From assembly GCF_023856365.1 (NCBI RefSeq), contig NC_064539.1, positions 21,393,019-21,457,018 on the forward strand: a stretch of DNA of 64,000 bases. Direction: 5' to 3'. Shown here in pieces: positions 24,101 to 34,600 of this stretch. Source of the DNA: Brienomyrus brachyistius (Eukaryota > Chordata > Actinopteri > Osteoglossiformes > Mormyridae). The notes beneath the pieces were generated by a model. The model was not told the DNA's origin, made no database searches, and saw only the letters and a list, made by a program, of their open reading frames with translations. Position 1 is the stretch's first letter; the number at the start of each line of letters is the position of its first letter. A program made the position numbers and the translations under genes.

Positions 24101-27100
24101 GACAGACGATGGAGCTCCCTGGCGCTCAGGAAGGCTGTAGCAGGTTCTCTGAGGAAGCCAGTAGATTTGGTCAAGACTCTGGGAGGCCAGGGTGAGAACC
24201 AGCAGGGCAGTGGAGAGGGTATAGGAGGATGGAGCAGCACCACCACCCTGAGGTGACAGTAGCAGGCGCACCACCTGCTCTGTCAGCTCCACTGCCACGC
24301 CCAAGCAGGTGGCTCCACCCACATGGGGCGTGTCCCAGGATAGCAGGTAGAGAAGGGTTCGCAGCAGGTTCAGAACACGAGACAGCCAGGTGTCCTGCGC
24401 CATCTCTGGCTCACGGGACGCTGAGAAAGGAGCGAGACGCAGGAGAACGGCGTACCGCAGTGCACAGCGCACTGCGTATCTCAGCAGACGAGCACGATGC
24501 TCCATGACGCCCCCCAGTGACACACCCAGCGCCCAGGCCGTCAGCAGGCTCCTCCGGGCATGTGACAGCTTGACCAGTAGGGGTGGGGCTTCGGGCTCCG
24601 CCTCTGTGAGGTCGTGGGATTGGTCAGGATAAGCATGAAGAGTGTCGAACATAGAGGCAAACTCCAGTCTCCCCTCCATCTCCACGCATGGACCTGGAAG
24701 CTGACTGCCCTCGTCATCGGAGTCGTCCTCAGCGTCCACCTGTAGAGGGTGTCAGATAGGGCCCTGGGCTCAATCTACTTTACTGGAGCGCTTCTCCAAA
24801 CCAGAATGAAGAGCAGGCCAGTCAGAGCGAACCGAAGAGTACGCTGACCTTGGCCTGTGTGCCCGAGTCGCCCCCCAGGAGGAAGCGGGGCAGGTCCGTG
24901 TCAAGCGCGTCACCCCCACGGATCTCCTGCAGGCTGCTCGTCAGCTTAAGCGTGGACAGTGCCTCCTGCTATAGTCAGGGGAAGTATAGTCACAACAGAG
25001 GCCGGTACAGATGCAGTATTTGGGAGGGGTGGGGCGCCTCGTCGAAAGAGGATCTGCTTACCCCCTGGGAGCCGACCGCACCCTGGCGGAACACCTCCAA
25101 GGCTTCCATGGCGTCCAACAGGAGGGCGCCGACGAGAGCAGCGGCAGAGGGCCGGCGGGGGATGCAGAGGACAGTCGCCGTGTAGCCATCAGACACGACG
25201 AGGCAGGCCGAGTGGGGGTGCCAGGACACGGAATAGCGCTGCCGCAGGACGTCCTGAGCAGAGGCACAGGAACTGGGCGGGGAAGCGTCCTGCGGCTGGG
25301 TCTGGGGGGGTCTGCGGGGAGGAATTTATGCCGTGTTAGCGTACCACAGTTAGCGTGTCTTGTGAACACGACTGTGTGTGTGTATGTGCGTGTGCACGTT
25401 AGGGGGGGGGGGGGGCACCTGTAGGTGACCAGTGGGTGGAGGGGCAGGAAGTGGGCGGGACCGAGCTCCACGCTGCAACCCGAGGTGGAGAGAGACAGGA
25501 GCCCCCCCAGCCGAGCCAGAAGCAGCAGGGACCCCCGCTTCAGCACACAGGCCAGGAAGAGCCCCCCTGCACTCCAGCTCACATCCGCCACCCAGTATGA
25601 CCTGCGGGGGGCAGACACTCCATCCAATAAGCACCCAGAACCAAACAATATGCCCCCCCACCACCCTGACACAGACTGGCACGCACTCACCTGACATACT
25701 TGGCGGGGATGGCCAGGTCCCTGCTTCCGCAGCCCCCCAGCCAGCTGGGCACAGAGACAAGGTTCTGGGTGCTGATGAACAGAACCTGGGTGGCCTGAAC
25801 AAAGTAGAACATGGTCAGACGCTGATGCAGGATCAACGTCTATGAAACATACACATCAAGATTCAAGTTTCAGTGTCACATGTCTTTAGAGTAACACTGA
25901 AATTCTTATGCCAAAGTTGCGTGGAAGGGGACAGACATAAGGAGCAGCATAGCAACAACAGTGCAATACAGGACAATAGGGAAATTAGGGACAAGATGCA
26001 CAATATAGAAATAAGTAAACAAAAGAAATAAGCAATGAACAGAAAATTCTGAATGGCTGTCCACCCAGCGCTCCACCTACTCTGGGGTCCCTCTGGTTCA
26101 GGGTCACAGCCAAAAGCAGCCCGTCGGGGGACAGGGCACACAACAGGGCCCCCCGGGACTTCACAGGGCGGCAGGGGGGTTGCAGGCTGGCCAGTGGGTA
26201 CAGCTGTGTGGACCAGCGCACGCTGTACCCCTGCGGACTAAAAACACAGTAAGGCATCAGAAAGGTCTTCTTCGGGGGCTGCACCGGCCCCCCACACGGG
26301 CCCCCGCTGGGACCCTCACCTGTGCCGGAGCTCGGGACTCTCCTCCCAGCAAATCTTCAGGAAGGTGACACCCAGCTGGTTCCCCACGATGTAAGCGAAT
26401 GCAGACAGGCAGCAGTCGCCCAGGGCCTAGCAGAGGCAGTGACGGTGTCAGCACCGGGCTGGCTCCCGCCAGCCAGAAAGGTACCATCTCTGGTTATCCG
26501 AGGCTCCTCACCTCCCCCTGGATAAAGGCACAGTGCAGACAGGCCTCTCTGTCCATCAGCGAAGGCAGGGACGGGCATTCAGGAGGCAGGATCTCAGCCC
26601 AGCGGCCCCTCGCCTCGCCATCCCGCAGCCCTCCCAGCCCCCGTGCATCCACACACTCCCACAGGAAGACCTGCGTCGTCAGGGCAGCCAGAAGCAGCCG
26701 GCGGCCGTCACCCGAGACCAGCAAGGATGGGGTCACGGATCGCTCTGCACACACCGAGACACACACGGAGGGGATTACACACTACCGTTAGGTGTCACCA
26801 CAAATCACCACGCTATGACACACTCACACACGCAGACCTACCCTTAGCCATGGTGGCCATTTCGCACACAGCCGGCACGGGGGCCACAGTCTTTATAAAA
26901 TCCCTGTCCTTATTCCACAGAAACACCTCCCCAGAGAGAAGCAGGCCGGCCAGCCAGGCACCTAGGGGAACCAGGACAAGACGATGAAGACCCCACGACC
27001 ACCAGCGACCCCACATCTCAAGCCCAGGGGCGCTCAGCACCGTTGTGGGACGCTGCCATGGCGACCACCCTGGGGAGAAGCGGCTGAAGTTTGGGGGTTC

Positions 27101-27754
27101 TTCTCTTGGTCCTCCCTGAGGCCATGTCGATCTCGCTGATCCTTGTGTCGTCCAGCACGAACACAGCCTCCTTCTCCTGGAGGACAAAAATAACCTGTGT
27201 ATAGTGAGGGTCCAATCCACAAACAAAACACTCATTATAGAAGGACAGGGGTGATCCTGCTCACCGCTCAACATTGGAGGGGGGAATCCTACTCATAATT
27301 TGACAGGAGTTATCCTGCTCATGGGTTAACAGGAGGTGACCATGAGCTGAGATTAACAGGGAGTGAGTGGGGGTGGACAGGGTTGTCACCTGTCCCAGTT
27401 TTGTCCCCTTTTTTCAGCAACCGTCTCGGAGAATTAGTATTCTGTCCCAGGACACAAATTGTCCTGGTTTTTTGCGAAGATGCACATCTAATTTAGAATT
27501 TCGTAGTTTCAATTAAAACCTCACTTGGTTTTCTTCTAGCACTATTCTTTTGTCTTCCTGGTTATGTTTATACATACAATATTGTGTCCATAAATGGTTT
27601 AGAACGGGTAAAACAACGATGGCCTTATCTGTACTTTTGATTGGTAGAATAATACGAAGCGTACCTGTTACCTAGCAACTGCGCGGGCTGTCGGTCAGCC
27701 GCATGCATCCACATCTACGACTTAAAATCGCTAGCTAGATGTAATTTTATAAAA

Positions 27755-27805
<51 letters not shown>

Positions 27806-28230
27806 AAATTTATCGGTTTTGTGAAATGGGGGGAATGTCAGTTAGGTTGTCCAAAGGCATTCAGTTAAAAGTGTGTTTATAATACTTTTTAATATGTCTA
27901 ATAATGTTTTCATTGGTAAAAGGAGTATACCTTTTGGGTTGGGTTTTGCAATAGATTATAAGTTGACTACATGCATACATAGTCTAGTTTACTAGTGTAT
28001 ATATATATATATATGTTTACTCGTTACGTAGAAATAGACAGCAGGACAGAGTGAGCGCAGAGGAAAATAGTATATTTGCGAAAATGCATAAATCCCTTCC
28101 CCCCAAATGTCCCGGTTTTTCCACATATCAAAAGTGGTGACCCTCCTACCTGTCCGAGCCAACAGAACCGCGGCCACGGCTTCCTGCGCTTGATACTGGT
28201 CACCAGCATCACCTCCAGATGCAGCTCCAT
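8140..28230 (-). CDS. cplane1: CPLANE1 (C5orf42/JBTS17), ciliogenesis and planar polarity effector 1
   Basis: CPLANE1 works with INTU, FUZ, WDPCP and RSG1 at the ciliary base and transition zone to recruit IFT-A; human loss causes Joubert/OFD VI syndrome. Exons: 28150..28230, 27041..27176, 26842..26961, 26512..26744, 26320..26426, 26081..26237, 25691..25794, 25419..25601, 25062..25311, 24849..24968, 23994..24739, 23655..23845, 23464..23544, 23222..23386, 22935..23108, 22617..22845, 22428..22534, 22087..22301, 21839..22003, 20903..21232, 20516..20816, 20076..20310, 19170..19995, 18910..19049, 18687..18796, 18484..18638, 17678..17754, 17025..17108, 16748..16925, 15142..15948, 14274..14971, 13441..13525, 13284..13344, 13063..13194, 12777..12848, 11824..11948, 11517..11724, 10942..11243, 10706..10816, 10417..10626, 10032..10062, 9798..9929, 9537..9693, 9335..9390, 9077..9217, 8849..8994, 8459..8724, 8140..8283. 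About 3,294 codons (human 3,197). The start TSIKRRKPWPR, the KEAVFVLDD propeller region, QQINFMGLMQIVG and the C-terminal TGSILSKLDW identify it. Phases agree everywhere except the 10942/10816 junction, which is one base short. Two coding repeat arrays are listed separately. The small exons at 12777, 10032 and 8849 are the least certain. Confidence 0.93.
11076..11166 (-). repeat. 15 bp coding tandem repeat (DALGQ-type) in CPLANE1
   Basis: About six 15-base units inside the exon 10942..11243, read as five-residue repeats of the type DALGQ, DAQGS, EALGR. It keeps frame and lies just before the conserved segment WSCLSEMDAQLSALQKMADH. Confidence 0.85.
12326..12667. mobile_element. Non-autonomous hAT element (MITE)
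   Basis: 342 bp in a CPLANE1 intron. Left end CAGTGTTTCTCAAAC; right end, read inward, CAGTGGTTCTCACAG: typical hAT terminal inverted repeats. Flanked by a near-perfect 8 bp target duplication, ATATAAAA (12318-12325) and ATATAAGC (12668-12675), 6 of 8 matching. No open frame inside. Confidence 0.85.
13630..14110. other. AT-rich intronic stretch of CPLANE1
   Basis: Strongly AT-rich spacer between the exons at 13441 and 14274. No repeat family, open frame or RNA gene recognised. Confidence 0.5.
15062..15111. repeat. (CA)24 microsatellite
   Basis: Uninterrupted CA run in the CPLANE1 intron, about 30 bases from the splice donor of exon 15142..15948. Confidence 0.95.
15328..15894 (-). repeat. 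21 bp coding minisatellite, 27 copies, in CPLANE1
   Basis: A single exon (15142..15948) carries 27 back-to-back 21-base units, each encoding a seven-residue unit with consensus (N/D)LPHPQP. Variants include NLPNPQA, ILPQFQS and DLPHLQP. No unit is out of frame and none has a stop. It follows the conserved QQINFMGLMQIVGMSFT segment, at about residues 2019-2207 of the model. I know of no such array in the human protein. Its composition predicts an extended Pro/Gln-rich disordered linker. Confidence 0.95.
16195..16740. repeat. 25 bp intronic minisatellite
   Basis: About 16 close copies of a 25-base unit (GACCGCGGCGTCTTTCCCGC plus CTCCA) from about 16335 to 16740. Shorter 22-24 base variants precede it from about 16195. 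It fills most of the CPLANE1 intron between exons 16748..16925 and 15142..15948. The unit is not a multiple of three and has no minus-strand stop, so all three minus frames stay open; these open frames are not a gene. Confidence 0.95.
17245..17690. repeat. Minisatellite of ~25/42 bp units
   Basis: Tandem units built from GGGGACTCTGCGTTACCCC plus CACACACCCGTTCA, with or without the insert GGGACCAG, about 12 copies. It lies in a CPLANE1 intron and runs into the splice donor of exon 17678..17754. Plus-strand open frames here are repeat artefacts. Confidence 0.9.
17940..18362. mobile_element. Probable hAT-like MITE remnant
   Basis: In the CPLANE1 intron before exon 18484..18638. The right end, ATATCGCCCAGCCCTAG (ending about 18362), is the reverse of CTAGGGCTGGGCGATAT, a terminal motif of common fish hAT elements. 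The left end is not clear, so the extent is a guess. Confidence 0.35.
21291..21590. repeat. Degenerate interstitial telomere-like repeats
   Basis: CCCTAA-type motifs occur on both sides of the hAT-like insertion: scattered AACCCTAA/ACCCCTAAA before 21356, and AACCCTAACCCTAACCCTT at about 21573-21591. In a CPLANE1 intron. Confidence 0.6.
21357..21532. mobile_element. Short hAT-like MITE inside telomere-like repeats
   Basis: 176 bp with ends CAGGGATGGGCA (left) and CAGGGCAGCGGC (right, read inward). Inner inverted repeats are TGTATGCGGGTTTT (from about 21387) and AAAACCCGCATACA. The family pattern is one widespread in fish; flanking duplications are poor (about 4 of 8). Confidence 0.65.
23180..23208. 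repeat. (CA)n microsatellite
   Basis: About 14 CA units after a C-run, in the 113 bp CPLANE1 intron between exons 23222..23386 and 22935..23108. Confidence 0.9.
27378..28147. mobile_element. Probable non-autonomous hAT-like element beside CPLANE1 exon 1
   Basis: The left end reads GGGTTGTCACCTGTCCCAG with TTTTGTCCCC following. The right end, read inward, is GGGTCACCACTTTTGATATG with AAAACCGGGACA further in. These are imperfect inverted ends sharing GGGT...CACC and C(C/G)GG/AGTTTT...GTCCC. The interior is AT-rich and non-coding, with a TAAA microsatellite and a short TA run. The right end lies 2-5 bases from the splice donor of exon 28150..28230. No clean 8 bp duplication found. Confidence 0.5.
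27751..27806. repeat. (TAAA)n microsatellite
   Basis: About 14 uninterrupted AAAT/TAAA units in CPLANE1 intron 1. Confidence 0.95.
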
Positions 28231-29311
28231 CGTCCCTGTCGGATAGCAGTGATCCTGACATTCACGCAGCTGTCTGACAAAACAAACCCGCAACGCTCGC
28301 GCTTTTCACGTTTACGGCGTGTCGAAATGAAAAAACGGTCGGAAATATTATGTTGAATTTGCCATTTTAACATCAGAGGCGAACCGGGCCCGAAGGTGGT
28401 GCTCGTTAGTACATCTGGTACACCAAACCAGTCGGCTTCTGCCTAGTGATGGTTAACTGGCGTCCACAGCAACCAAGCGACGCCGCTGTTGCTAACAGCT
28501 AACAGGCTAACACAGGCTGACGCCGGTTAACACCGGCTAATGATGCTAACTGAGTAATTACGTGCTACATTCCCGACTCCAGTCTGACTGCTACCTGAGG
28601 TAATACTCAGGCTAATCGAGCCCAGTTAGCATTTGGGGCTACTTGCCCAAATTCATGAAGAAAACTTTCAAATCTCCCTCGGCTTCCGGCCCGAGAGACG
28701 CCTCCCCTGCGCTCAGCCGCGAACGGAGAGCTGACTTCGGGCTCTGGCACAGCGACCCCCGCCGGCACAGACGGGATTGCAGCGAGGTCGCCGGTCATAG
28801 CAGGTATCGGACTCGACGCTCTATCGGCACGTTAAGTAGATGTTAATGTAAGTAAAGCAGAAGTTAGCAAGGGAATATCAGTAATAAAAAACCTAATATA
28901 ACAAAGAATAAATAATAAATTAACAAACAAAATAACAAAACCGTGTACCACTATGTCGAATATAGTGCAAAAAAGTTGTTGTGAAACATACATTCAAATT
29001 CCGTACAGAATGTAGGCATATATTGTAGTGGGTAAGAAAGCGAATCTGTAGCTCCCAGTTTTGCATTTAGGGGAGATGAGTTTGAGACTGAGTATGCTCC
29101 TTATCTCTCTGATGGGTAGCCAACAGGGCAAACCCAGCCCATTCCCAAACTACCCCAAGAGTTTATGTCACATGAAACAGAGGAGGGGCAATGTGTGACG
29201 AAAACCAGTCTCATCTGCACTCACAGCACAGGGAGATACAAGGGCAATCACCATTCCCTATTCCCATCACCCAGGGAAACACACCTATCAGTTCACAATT
29301 CAAGGGAACCA
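28231..29311. promoter_or_regulatory. Divergent intergenic region between CPLANE1 and the receptor gene
   Basis: Head-to-head spacer. 28290-28830 is comparatively rich in CpG (for example the stretch around 28690-28780) and is the likely CPLANE1 promoter and 5' UTR. 28490-28555 holds short degenerate GGCTAAC repeats and a GCCGGTTAACACCGGC-like palindrome. 28850-29000 turns AT-rich. No TATA box could be assigned with confidence. Confidence 0.5.
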
Positions 29312-30301
29312 ATGCATTTGCTTCATATGGACATAGTCAAGCTTATTGAACCTTGCATCCGAGCTCTCATGTGCCTGCTAGGGATTCTGGGAAACAGCTG
29401 GCTGGCAATTCGCACTCTGCCCAGCAGAAGATCTCACCTCCGTACCAACGAAGCCCTATTCCTGAACCTGGCCATCTCCAACCTCATCACCAATGTCCTG
29501 GTGGATGTGCCGGACATCATGTCGGAGTTTGCTGGCGGATGGTTCCTGGGGAATATGTACTGCAAGATGTACTGGTTCTTCTCAGACCTCTCTGAAGCCA
29601 GCAGCATCTTCTCCACTCTGCTGATCAGTCTGTTCTGGTACCAGAAACTGGTGGGGTCATTGAAGCGGGGTGGATCTCCAGTGGCACTGGACAGCCTCCG
29701 CCTGATCGCCCCACTGCTGGCTGGGGGTTGGGCTGTCGCTGTGCTCTTCAGCTTCCCCAACCTCATCTACAGCTTCTTGGAAACCAGAAACCAAACTGCA
29801 GCTGTATGCACAGTAGAGTTTCCTTCTCAGAAAGCCAAGGATATTTATGAAATCACATACTTGACCCTGGGTAACGCCGTGCCCATTTCTGGAATATTAT
29901 TTGCTAGCGTACAGATCGTGGCGACCTTACTCCGACACAAGAAACGCATCCAGGGAATGGGTGCTGACCCACCCCCTGCTCCTCAGATGCTTGGGCCAGA
30001 AGGATCCAGCCTGCCAGGGGGGACAGCGGCAGGAGAAGCTAAAAATATTGCATCCCCTCGACCCAGCAAGCCCACACCGAACACTGGCCCCGAAGTAAGA
30101 GCGGCCAAGAGTAAGGTGGCTGTGGCCAGCATTTTCCTGGTCTGCTGGCTGACCCATCTGATATCGCGCATTTACAACAACGTTAGCGAGTCGTCCGTGT
30201 TGATGGATGTAGCTTCATACGCCGGTTCCTCCTACACCAGCATCATCCCCTACATCTTCCTTTACAGCATCAGAAAGTTGACCTGCTCATGTCGAGGGTG
30301 A
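29312..30301 (+). CDS. Single-exon GPCR, probable ORA/V1R-like chemoreceptor
   Basis: 329-residue seven-transmembrane receptor with no introns. TM1 is near residues 14-34 with the GN motif at 27-28. TM2 reads LFLNLAISNLI..DVPDIM. Cys84 at the top of TM3 and Cys166 in the second outer loop can form the usual disulfide. TM3 ends FSTLLISLFWYQKL in place of DRY, and TM7 has YTSIIPYIFLYS in place of NPxxY. Both absences, the N..I..P..M pattern in TM2 and the LLS.F pattern in TM3, fit the fish ORA (vomeronasal type 1-like) olfactory family. The single exon would exclude ora3 and ora4 as I recall them. The third inner loop is unusually long (about residues 208-265) and Pro/Gly-rich. An in-frame ATG at 29165 would add 49 residues without a signal peptide; I prefer 29312 (next 29327). 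It could instead be another orphan class A receptor. Confidence 0.75.
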   Translation: MHLLHMDIVKLIEPCIRALMCLLGILGNSWLAIRTLPSRRSHLRTNEALFLNLAISNLITNVLVDVPDIMSEFAGGWFLGNMYCKMYWFFSDLSEASSIFSTLLISLFWYQKLVGSLKRGGSPVALDSLRLIAPLLAGGWAVAVLFSFPNLIYSFLETRNQTAAVCTVEFPSQKAKDIYEITYLTLGNAVPISGILFASVQIVATLLRHKKRIQGMGADPPPAPQMLGPEGSSLPGGTAAGEAKNIASPRPSKPTPNTGPEVRAAKSKVAVASIFLVCWLTHLISRIYNNVSESSVLMDVASYAGSSYTSIIPYIFLYSIRKLTCSCRG

Positions 30302-30866
30302 AAGCACCAAAAACGCACCAGGGCGGTATGTTCCTGTACGTATGGTCAACTTAGTGTTCCATGTATGAGGTAATGATCTAGACATATGATTCATTTATAA
30401 AGAACAACTGTGTTCACCAACAGTGTGTGTGACTTTTCTGTTGTACCATACGACTCTAGTCACATTGCTGCAGGTCAGACCAAACAGGTAAAAGAAATTA
30501 AGGAGTGATCAAAACTGATTAACTAAAAAGATTTTGAAGAGCCACACCAGACTACCTGGAGGGTGATGAAAGCCACCATTTCTCACACACGCACATCAAT
30601 GAGTGTCCACTGTGACCAAACGTATAATTACAGCTCATCAGAGGCCACTTTGTCAATATACACAAGTCAACAAGGAACAGAACAATTTCATTAATTGGGT
30701 AAACTCATGCACCTGTGACGATATCATCCTCTTGGGGGCACCATAAATTAGATGGCAATCATTTTGGGTGCAGTCTCTGTATGGATGTTAAACACATCCT
30801 TGTTGACACCAGCTAAACATCGATCTCTACACTATAAAGATTTATTTGTGGCATGTTTATTATGAT

Positions 30867-30872
30867 ATTAAA
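30867..30872 (+). promoter_or_regulatory. Possible poly(A) signal of the receptor gene
   Basis: ATTAAA on the plus strand, 566 bases past the receptor stop. It is the only such signal I see before the convergent NUP155 transcript end; 30302-30866 is taken as its 3' UTR and shows nothing else. Confidence 0.4.
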
Positions 30873-30902
30873 TTCAAGACAAATTTCTCAGTGCTTTCAG
30901 TT

Positions 30903-30908
30903 TTTATT
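30903..30908 (-). promoter_or_regulatory. Probable poly(A) signal of NUP155
   Basis: AATAAA on the minus strand, about 780 bases after the NUP155 stop. An alternative AATAAA lies near 30986. 30909-31683 is then NUP155 3' UTR. Confidence 0.5.
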
Positions 30909-31683
30909 ACAATACAAATCAAATCAGCAAGACCTATATCAAAAAACATACAAAACAAACCTAAACAGTTGATTTACATAAAAAGTTTATTATAAAATAG
31001 CAGTGAGAGTCACGTTTTAAAGTACAGAACTCCTCTTTGGTGCGGAGGACTGGGCTGCACTCTAAAGAAAAGGAGGAAAATTCTGGGTCCCACCTGCTAA
31101 AGGTACGGGGACACTGTCCATTCAAGCCCAGTGCTTGATTAGGGGACCACTGAAGGTGCCAGGAGGACAACGGAAATCCCAAGGCAAGTGAGCCAACTAA
31201 CAATCCCACAGCCGGGGCCCCTTAGTGCAAGCAGGGCTCCGTAACACGCACAGAGGCCCCCGTACCCTCGGCCCTCCTCAGGGGGCCATCAAAGGTGTGT
31301 ACTGTGCTGTTAATGTCCACCCCTGGGAATGATCGAAGTGCGTCTAACACAGAGAAGCACGATGGCACCCTCGGGGGGATGGGGGTCGTGGATGTATCAG
31401 CCACTGGAACATCACAGGAAGTTTACAGTGAGAGCACCAGGCCTGGGTTCAGCGGGAAATGAGCAGTGGTGTCTGCAAAAGGGGGGGGGGGTGTCACCAC
31501 GATAGTTTGACCCTCCATCAAACTCTGATATTCAGACCAGTTGAACATGCAAAACAATTAAAGGGATGAAAAGGTGTGGAAGAAGACAGTGGCTGAGATC
31601 CGCTTCTGCTTGGGTGGTTGTGGTGGGGGGGGGGGGATGTCCAGGGGCGAGGCATCCCGCACGTGTACGACCTCCCCCGGCTC

Positions 31684-34600
31684 TCAGTGCACCTTCTCCA
31701 GCTTGGCCTGCAGGGCCTTGAAGTTACCAATGACGTACTGCAGGGCGGCGCTAGGGCTCAGCGACTGAAGTTCTACCAGGTAACCACAGATATTATCCAG
31801 GCACACGTTGGTGAACCTCCTCCTGCACGCAAGCGCACACACAGTCAGTGGGGATTGGGGGGGGGGCAGAAGGGGCGGGTGCTAGCGGCCCATCGAGGCA
31901 TCACCTGTCGTACGCGGGCACGCGGCTGGGGTCCTCCACATAGCCCGAGAGCAGCACGTGGATGCACTCCAGCAGGTGCAGGGGCTTCTTCATGCGCTGC
32001 CAATAGGGGTCCTGCGGGAACAGCGACCCCAGATCAGTTTCACCGTCAGGCTCTCACACGCACCTCAGCTCCCTGCCTGCGGCCCCAACTCCTACCCGCG
32101 TCTTAAAGAGCTGGTCGTACACCTCCAGCAACCTGGGCAGCTGCACCCCCATCTCCAGCATGGTGGAGGTGGTGAAGCCCACGTCCCAGTGCAGCCGGCA
32201 CACCTCCTGCTCCAGGAACTTCACCAGGAACTCTGGAATGGGAATGTGATCCTCAGCCCATTAGCAACGCCTCCCCCAAACCCCCATGCCTCCTGGGACG
32301 GACAAGCCTGGGCACGTCCGGTAGGGGGCAAGGGTGGGGCAATTACAGACACCAACAGAGGACGGAAGGCGGGTACACTGATGCACGCGAGGAGCATCTC
32401 ACCCAGGGGGAAGTAGCGAGGCGTGCCGGCGTAGATCCTGCCCAGGGACACCAGCTTCAGGCTCAGAGCTCGCATGCGGTCACCCGCGTTCATGGTCACG
32501 CTGTCGCTCAGCTCTAGGGGGGAGAACAGCGAAAGGAAAAAAGCAAAAAAAACCAGTGAGCTGGACAATGGAGAGAGGAGGGCAGGGCAGTGCAGACCAC
32601 ATCCCCTAGGATGCTGACCTTTCTCCAGGATCTCCTGCCACAGCGAATGCACCAGGATGGGGTCTGAGTGGCCGGCACAGTGGATGATGGCCAGCTTGCT
32701 CTCCGACAGCCGGAAGTGGTCTGCAAACTCACCGTAGAGCTGGGGGGGGGGGGAGAGGGGGGCTTAATACCACCAGGGGTGTGGGGGGGTTGAGGCTGGC
32801 TTCTCAGACCGAAGGCAGTACCTTGGTGATGTCCATCAGCTCAGAGTCCAGTTGTGACATGGCTGCCTGCACTGAAGGATGCTGGGAGTACTGCCGGCTG
32901 AGAGTCTCCTGGATCTGCACCTGGATCCGCACCACCTACGGTAACATGAGGGTTATGAACGACGGGCCTGTGGGGCTCCTCCCCCACGTGCTCTCACTGG
33001 TGCCCCCTTCCTCCGTACCTCCATCTTCTCCTCCAGCTCGTTGAGGAACTCGCCGTCGGCCCCCTGAGAGGAGGTGCCAGAGAAACTCTTGGCTGACAGG
33101 ATGGCCCTGGAGATGTACTCCAACCTCTGCTTCAGGGAGATCTCCGTGCTGCAGAGAGGGGGGTGGGGTGGGTGGAGGCATCAGGGGAGCGTCGGGGTCA
33201 GCAGCCCCCACCCCGAAAGGCGCGTCCTTACCTGTGCATGTCTGCGAGCCTGGCCAGGACGTGCGCCGCCTTGCTGAAGCTGCGGTTCTTCTCGTAGTAC
33301 CTCCACAGCAGGTCCATGCTGTGCACCTTGTTCTGGTCCTGCTTGATCATCCGCATCAGGTGCTCCTCCAGGTAGGGCGAGTTCACCTGGGGCAGAGGCG
33401 ATCACTCACACCAGGGCTGCTTCCCCCCACAGCCCCCTGCTGCCCGCAGGCCCCCTCCACATACCTCCAGCAGCTTCTCCGTCAGGTCTGCCTGGATCAG
33501 CCAGTTGTAGAGGGCAATGTGGAAAAGCTCATCCTGAGACCTCTGCGCCAGCTGCAGGACCTGCTCAAACTGCAGAGGGAGGGAAGGATAGGAGTGACAC
33601 GTGGGTCATGCCTGCTCCTGCCGGCCAGGCTGGCCTCCTACGGCGGGCTGACTCACATGGGCGGCGGCGTCCTCGTTGCTCAGCATATTGGGGTCAGAGG
33701 TCATGACGGGGGGGCCGGGCTGCTTAGGCACGCTGGGTGATTGGGGGGCCACTGTGCTGTGGGCCACTAGCTCCTGCATGGTGTCAGTCACGCACTTGTA
33801 GCTGGACAGCCTGTGGGGTGGGGTGATGCTTTAATATGGGCCACCGCACCAGCCCACTGCGGCCCAGGACTGCGGCCCCTACCTCTCCTGAAAGGCGAGC
33901 TGTCCGGCTGAGTCTCCCTCTGGCTCCCCGTTTCTGTAAAAGTGGAGGCCCAGCCCTTGGGGGTCCTTCTTATCAGCCGCAGTGAGACAAAGCTGCAGGA
34001 CACCCTCGTAGAAACGCACTGCGCAGGGAGGCAAGAGGGGGGCGTCACACACCGGCGCCACCAGGAAGTACTCAGTAGCCGGTACTCAATACCTAGTACT
34101 CACCACTACGGTACTGAGCGCACACCAACTGCAGATCTGTGTGGTGGCTGATCTGCTGGTAGAGATGCAGGGACTCCCTCAGTGCTCGTTCCCGCTCCAC
34201 CTTGCTCTGTAGCTGCCGGGAACCCTGGAGTAGTTCATTTGCCTGTAGTGGAGAGGTCAAAAGTCAGAGGGGTGTACCAAAGAGGTGCGGTGGGCTGGGC
34301 TGTGCGCGGAGAGGGGGGTACCTTAGAGCATACGCTATCGTCACAGCTGTAGAGCAGGGGGCAGATGTCACGCAGGTGCAGGCTGATGGTGTCCACTGAC
34401 GCACTGTCCTTGATGTAGACGTTGATGAGGGCGGTGATCAGAGCACCCGTCAGCTCGCCGCCCCGGATCACCACGTCCTTAAAGCTGCTGTTCTTCACCT
34501 GCTCCTGGAACTCCTTATGCACAGAGGGGTACGGCCATCGCGTCAGCAGGAGCAGCAGCATCACACCCGAGAAGGGCGCACACATGCAGAGGCGTACCTT

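Noticed and set aside
25850..26045. Possible retroposon tail in a CPLANE1 intron
   Set aside because: The sequence (TTCAAGTTTCAGTGTCAC, GAAATTCTTATGCC) feels like an interspersed repeat, but I cannot name a family or see ends or duplications.
31618..32106. 162-codon plus-strand frame
   Set aside because: Shadow of the last NUP155 exons; the conserved reading is on the minus strand.
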